Part shown: positions 49,823 to 51,984 of the stretch, in pieces
How the letters are laid out: every line of letters starts with the position of its first letter
How positions within the stretch are numbered: position 1 is the first letter of the stretch
From: Erysipelotrichales bacterium
GTDB lineage: Bacteria > Bacillota_I > Bacilli_A > RF39 > UBA660
DNA: 51,984 nucleotides
Direction: 5' to 3'
Assembly (NCBI GenBank): GCA_022508565.1
Contig: JAFLUY010000009.1
Location: 1-51,984, forward strand
Program-made: the position numbers and the translations under genes
The notes under the pieces: generated by a model
Databases searched by the model: none
What the model was told of the DNA's origin: nothing
What the model saw: only the letters and a program-made list of their open reading frames with translations

Positions 49823-50461
49823 TTAATCAATAATTGTCCAAATTTCAAATATTTTTTTGAAATCTTTATAAGGTAAGACAGAATATCCATTAAATGCCCA
49901 ACTACTACCCCATGAATTTCTAATAATAAATCCATCTTTATTATAACCTACGATTGAAATAGCATGTCCACCTTGATTTTTATCATTATTCTTTTTATTC
50001 CAAAAATCCGTACCATAATTATATACGACCATTCCGCCGACACAAGGACCATTAATTATTAATGCTTCTTTTAAAGATTCTATATCATTTATTTTAGCAT
50101 AATATTCAATTTTTTGATTACCTACATCTGTTTTTACTCCATGATTTCTTAAATAAGAGAAAGCTTCTTTAAAAGTCATTCCTATATCCCCAGGAGTTTT
50201 TCTAGAATTATATATAGCTAGTCTATCTACATGGTTATCTTTTCTTTCAGTCTTATAATCCATGTTTATATTCCAATCTATATGTGCCCCTAAAGAATAA
50301 GTAACACACATATTTGTTTTTCCTTGATTAAGTACAGGAGACATATCATTTTGAAAACTATATTCTTTTGGTAAATCCAATGATTTAGAAACTCCAAAAA
50401 CTATTTCAGATCCATCGATAACAGATGGAGTACATCCTAATCCAAAAATATTATTTTCCAT
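49823..50461 (-). CDS. Papain-family (C1) cysteine protease
   Basis: 212 aa, complete catalytic set: oxyanion Gln46 and Cys52 in SPVLNQGKTNMCVTYS, His166 in GGHAISIVGYN and Asn182 in IIRNSWGSSW. No signal peptide or long inhibitory propeptide, so it is probably active in the cytoplasm or packaged. The residues before Cys are NM and not the usual SCW/GCC. A phage could use it to process virion proteins or degrade host targets. It follows a lipoprotein gene by ten bases. Confidence 0.9.
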   Translation of the reverse strand: MENNIFGLGCTPSVIDGSEIVFGVSKSLDLPKEYSFQNDMSPVLNQGKTNMCVTYSLGAHIDWNINMDYKTERKDNHVDRLAIYNSRKTPGDIGMTFKEAFSYLRNHGVKTDVGNQKIEYYAKINDIESLKEALIINGPCVGGMVVYNYGTDFWNKKNNDKNQGGHAISIVGYNKDGFIIRNSWGSSWAFNGYSVLPYKDFKKIFEIWTIID

Positions 50462-50471
50462 AATTTATTAA

Positions 50472-50819
50472 TTATTTTCTAATTCTTTTTGTTATTTTCA
50501 TTTTTGAAGAATTTATTATTTGTACACGATAAATAACTTCATTTTCTCCTAAACTTTGAATATAAATATATTGTGTAACGTCTTCTCCGGTTTCACCATC
50601 AATAAGTTTTAATTTTCTCCATTTTTTTAAATCTTTATTAATATTATCTGCTTGACAAATTGAATCGAATTGAAGAGTCGAGTAATATCCTTCAAAAGCA
50701 TTCATCATTTGTGAAGAAAATATTTCTGATTTAGGTTCAATCGGAGTAGGATTGCTAGATTTACAACCATAAATAAAAAAGATTAAAATAATAAATAAAA
50801 AACTTTTAATGTATTTCAT
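50472..50819 (-). CDS. Small lipoprotein
   Basis: 115 aa. Signal MKYIKSFLFIILIFFIYGCK with lipobox ending at Cys19; the mature part begins SSNPTPIEPK and is mixed beta, ending in basic residues. In operon with the downstream C1 protease gene. Function unknown; envelope-located exclusion or lysis factor possible. Confidence 0.8.
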   Translation of the reverse strand: MKYIKSFLFIILIFFIYGCKSSNPTPIEPKSEIFSSQMMNAFEGYYSTLQFDSICQADNINKDLKKWRKLKLIDGETGEDVTQYIYIQSLGENEVIYRVQIINSSKMKITKRIRK

Positions 50820-50860
50820 ATTAAATTCATAATCTATATAATTAAAAATTGAGAAAACAC

Positions 50861-50890
50861 AAAAGGAGCAAATTTAATTTGCTCCTTTTT
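50861..50890 (-). terminator. Terminator after the small membrane-protein gene
   Basis: AAAAGGAGCAAAT and ATTTGCTCCTTTT form a 13-bp stem downstream of the stop at 50909. Confidence 0.8.
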
Positions 50891-50908
50891 CATATATATA
50901 ATAATCTC

Positions 50909-51115
50909 TTATTTTAATAAGATGAATGTTATAAGAGAAAGCATTCCAAAAACTGCGCTTCCAAACATTGTATAAACGAACCAAGACGTATCTGCCATTT
51001 TTGAAATAATTGAGTTTTCTGAAACATTTGGTTCAATAAGCCATGAAAAGGTACCAAACATAAAAAATACAGAATAACCAATTATTGCGATAATAAGAAA
51101 AATTGAAGTTGTCAT
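50909..51115 (-). CDS. Small two-helix membrane protein
   Basis: 68 aa. Two hydrophobic segments (IFLIIAIIGYSVFFMFGTF and FVYTMFGSAVFGMLSLITFI) joined by a polar loop. AACAATCAAA and TTTCTATTTT lie upstream. Possibly a holin or an inner-membrane exclusion protein; nothing decides. Confidence 0.7.
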   Translation of the reverse strand: MTTSIFLIIAIIGYSVFFMFGTFSWLIEPNVSENSIISKMADTSWFVYTMFGSAVFGMLSLITFILLK

Positions 51116-51197
51116 ATCTATAAGATTTTGATTGTTATTGAATACATATTTAAAATAGAAACAATATAAAAAATTTCAAAATCTTATATAAAAATTT

Positions 51198-51230
51198 TCA
51201 AATCAAATTTGAAATTTTGATATATTTTTC
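51198..51230 (-). pseudogene. Residual second copy of the 3' end of the tagged gene at 51.3 kb
   Basis: The minus strand reads EKYIKISNLI-stop; the real gene ends DKTYIKISNLI-stop. The last nine codons are identical but for one synonymous base. The hairpin AAATTTCAAAT/ATTTGAAATTT across the stop is present in both. No start codon belongs to this copy. Confidence 0.7.
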
Positions 51231-51254
51231 ACAAAGCGAAAAAAGTTTGAAATT

Positions 51255-51710
51255 TCAAATCAAATTTGAAATTTTAATATACGTCTTATCAGCTTCAGCT
51301 TCTCCATCTTCTTCCTCTATAAGATCCATAATCTCATTTTTAGTCAATTCGCTGAAATAGAAATATTCGGAAGGGCTCTGCTGAGGGCCGGAAATGATAT
51401 GAGCTACAGATACGATATAATCATCTTCAACATACATTCTAAATCCATGCCAAGTCTTATCGATTAGATATTCCCAAGCTTCTTCAGCATCTTCGAAAAC
51501 ATCTTCATAATAGAGACCATCCATATGTTTTCTAGATTCGCTTTTGTACATAACTATAGACTTAGCGCCTGAATCATCAAATATTCTGAAAAATTCATCT
51601 TTCATATCTTCAAATTCAAATTCGGCGTCATCCATATCGTCATTATATTCTCCAATAAGAATTGGGAATTTATGATTAGCTTCAACTATAAATTGCGTAA
51701 GTGATTTCAT
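51255..51710 (-). CDS. Tagged acidic protein of unknown function (MKSLTQFIVEA)
   Basis: 151 aa. Begins MKSLTQFIVEANHKFP, a very good match to the shared tag (FIVE/A). Strongly acidic (YNDDMDDAEFEFEDMKDE), with a mixed fold and ending in DKTYIKISNLI. The stop codon lies inside a perfect hairpin and a second copy of the tail follows at 51198. Candidate packaged protein. Confidence 0.7.
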   Translation of the reverse strand: MKSLTQFIVEANHKFPILIGEYNDDMDDAEFEFEDMKDEFFRIFDDSGAKSIVMYKSESRKHMDGLYYEDVFEDAEEAWEYLIDKTWHGFRMYVEDDYIVSVAHIISGPQQSPSEYFYFSELTKNEIMDLIEEEDGEAEADKTYIKISNLI

Positions 51711-51751
51711 AATTTAAAATTTATAAAATAAATTTATATTCACTAAAAAAA

Positions 51752-51984
51752 TTATTTACTATATTTTAAAGTTATTGTAAAGTCTTTAATAAGTTTAGTT
51801 GCATGTTCTTTCATCATATCTTTGATCGCTCCTAAGACTTCAGGATCTTTTGTATCAAAATCGTAAGTGTCTCTAAAATGATCAATAACTTTTTGCGTAA
51901 GAGAAAGTTTATCATTTCCCTTTTCAACCGCTTCAAGTTCTTTAATCATTTTTTCTCTGGAATCATATTCGAAAACGATTTCAT
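51752..51984 (-). CDS. Hypothetical protein, C-terminal part (cut by window edge)
   Basis: The frame is open from the window end: EIVFEYDSREKMIKELEAVE, then a helical acidic segment and a C-terminal strand (ITLKYSK). An internal ATG at 51949 could be mistaken for the start, but sense codons continue upstream to the edge, so the gene is probably longer. Not recognised. Confidence 0.6.
   Translation of the reverse strand, partial: EIVFEYDSREKMIKELEAVEKGNDKLSLTQKVIDHFRDTYDFDTKDPEVLGAIKDMMKEHATKLIKDFTITLKYSK

Noticed and set aside
1-51984. tRNA genes, CRISPR arrays or insertion sequences
   Set aside because: I looked for TTCGA/TTCAA-arm cloverleaves, regular spacer arrays and transposase motifs and found none convincing; the repeats present are tandem or leader duplications.

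Overview
The window is a very AT-rich piece of a large tailed-phage genome of the T4 type (contractile tail). It encodes a gp20-like portal, gp17-like terminase, a gp5-like OB-fold hub protein, a gp26-like baseplate protein, gp46/gp47 recombination nuclease, T4-type RNase H, a viral type II topoisomerase subunit and a family B DNA polymerase fragment. Most genes lack a Shine-Dalgarno sequence and have A-rich leaders, and three encode small lipoproteins. Together these suggest a Bacteroidota host; that is inference. There are no tRNAs, rRNAs, CRISPR arrays or insertion sequences that I can see. Gene density is high and no gap without a gene exceeds about 300 bases.

Layout. 1-11.4 kb (mostly minus strand): DnaK (cut by the window edge), a free-standing homing endonuclease, an adenine methyltransferase, the topoisomerase ATPase/TOPRIM subunit, an ADP-ribosylglycohydrolase overlapping a HAD phosphatase, the N-terminal half of DNA polymerase, a type II dehydroquinase and a MoxR/CobS-type AAA+ ATPase. 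11.6-17.8 kb (plus): portal, gp5-like protein, an unknown virion-type protein, and a terminase gene broken by an intein that appears to be split. 17.9-27.5 kb: a cluster of small, mostly minus-strand genes of unknown function, including an Xre regulator, a SprT-like metalloprotease, a thiol-hydrolase-like protein and a lipoprotein. 27.6-28.8 kb: UDP-galactopyranose mutase. 28.9-41.1 kb (plus): two giant, probably virion, proteins (1904 and 1571 aa) and three smaller ones. 41.2-45.4 kb (minus): glycosyltransferase, RNase H, a lipoprotein and unknowns. 45.5-49.8 kb (plus): gp47, gp46, a gp26-like protein and a small assembly chaperone. 49.8-52 kb (minus): papain-family protease, a lipoprotein and small proteins.

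Three signals stand out. (1) The terminase is encoded by two reading frames separated by stop codons. The second begins with intein sequence and ends the intein at a canonical His-Asn/Ser junction; the first ends in intein-like sequence; a decayed endonuclease fragment lies between. This looks like a trans-splicing (fractured) terminase. (2) Five minus-strand genes (topoisomerase, polymerase, MoxR ATPase, glycosyltransferase, and the gene at 51.3-51.7 kb) are followed directly by a second, usually diverged and recoded, copy of their own last codons. The MoxR gene also has a 41-bp exact duplicate of its start. These look like scars of gene replacement by homologous alleles. (3) Six otherwise unrelated proteins begin with a common tag, MK(S/T)LxxFIxE or a close variant, with a seventh weaker match. 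The tag resembles the capsid-targeting peptide of T4 internal proteins, including a match to the prohead-protease site (I/L)-x-E. These may be proteins packaged in the head and injected into the host.

Regulation: a motif TTCTATWTTT lies about 35-50 bases upstream of many starts on both strands, often followed by an AACAATCAAA leader element. A different element, TTTTTACATATA, precedes the portal gene and the first giant gene.
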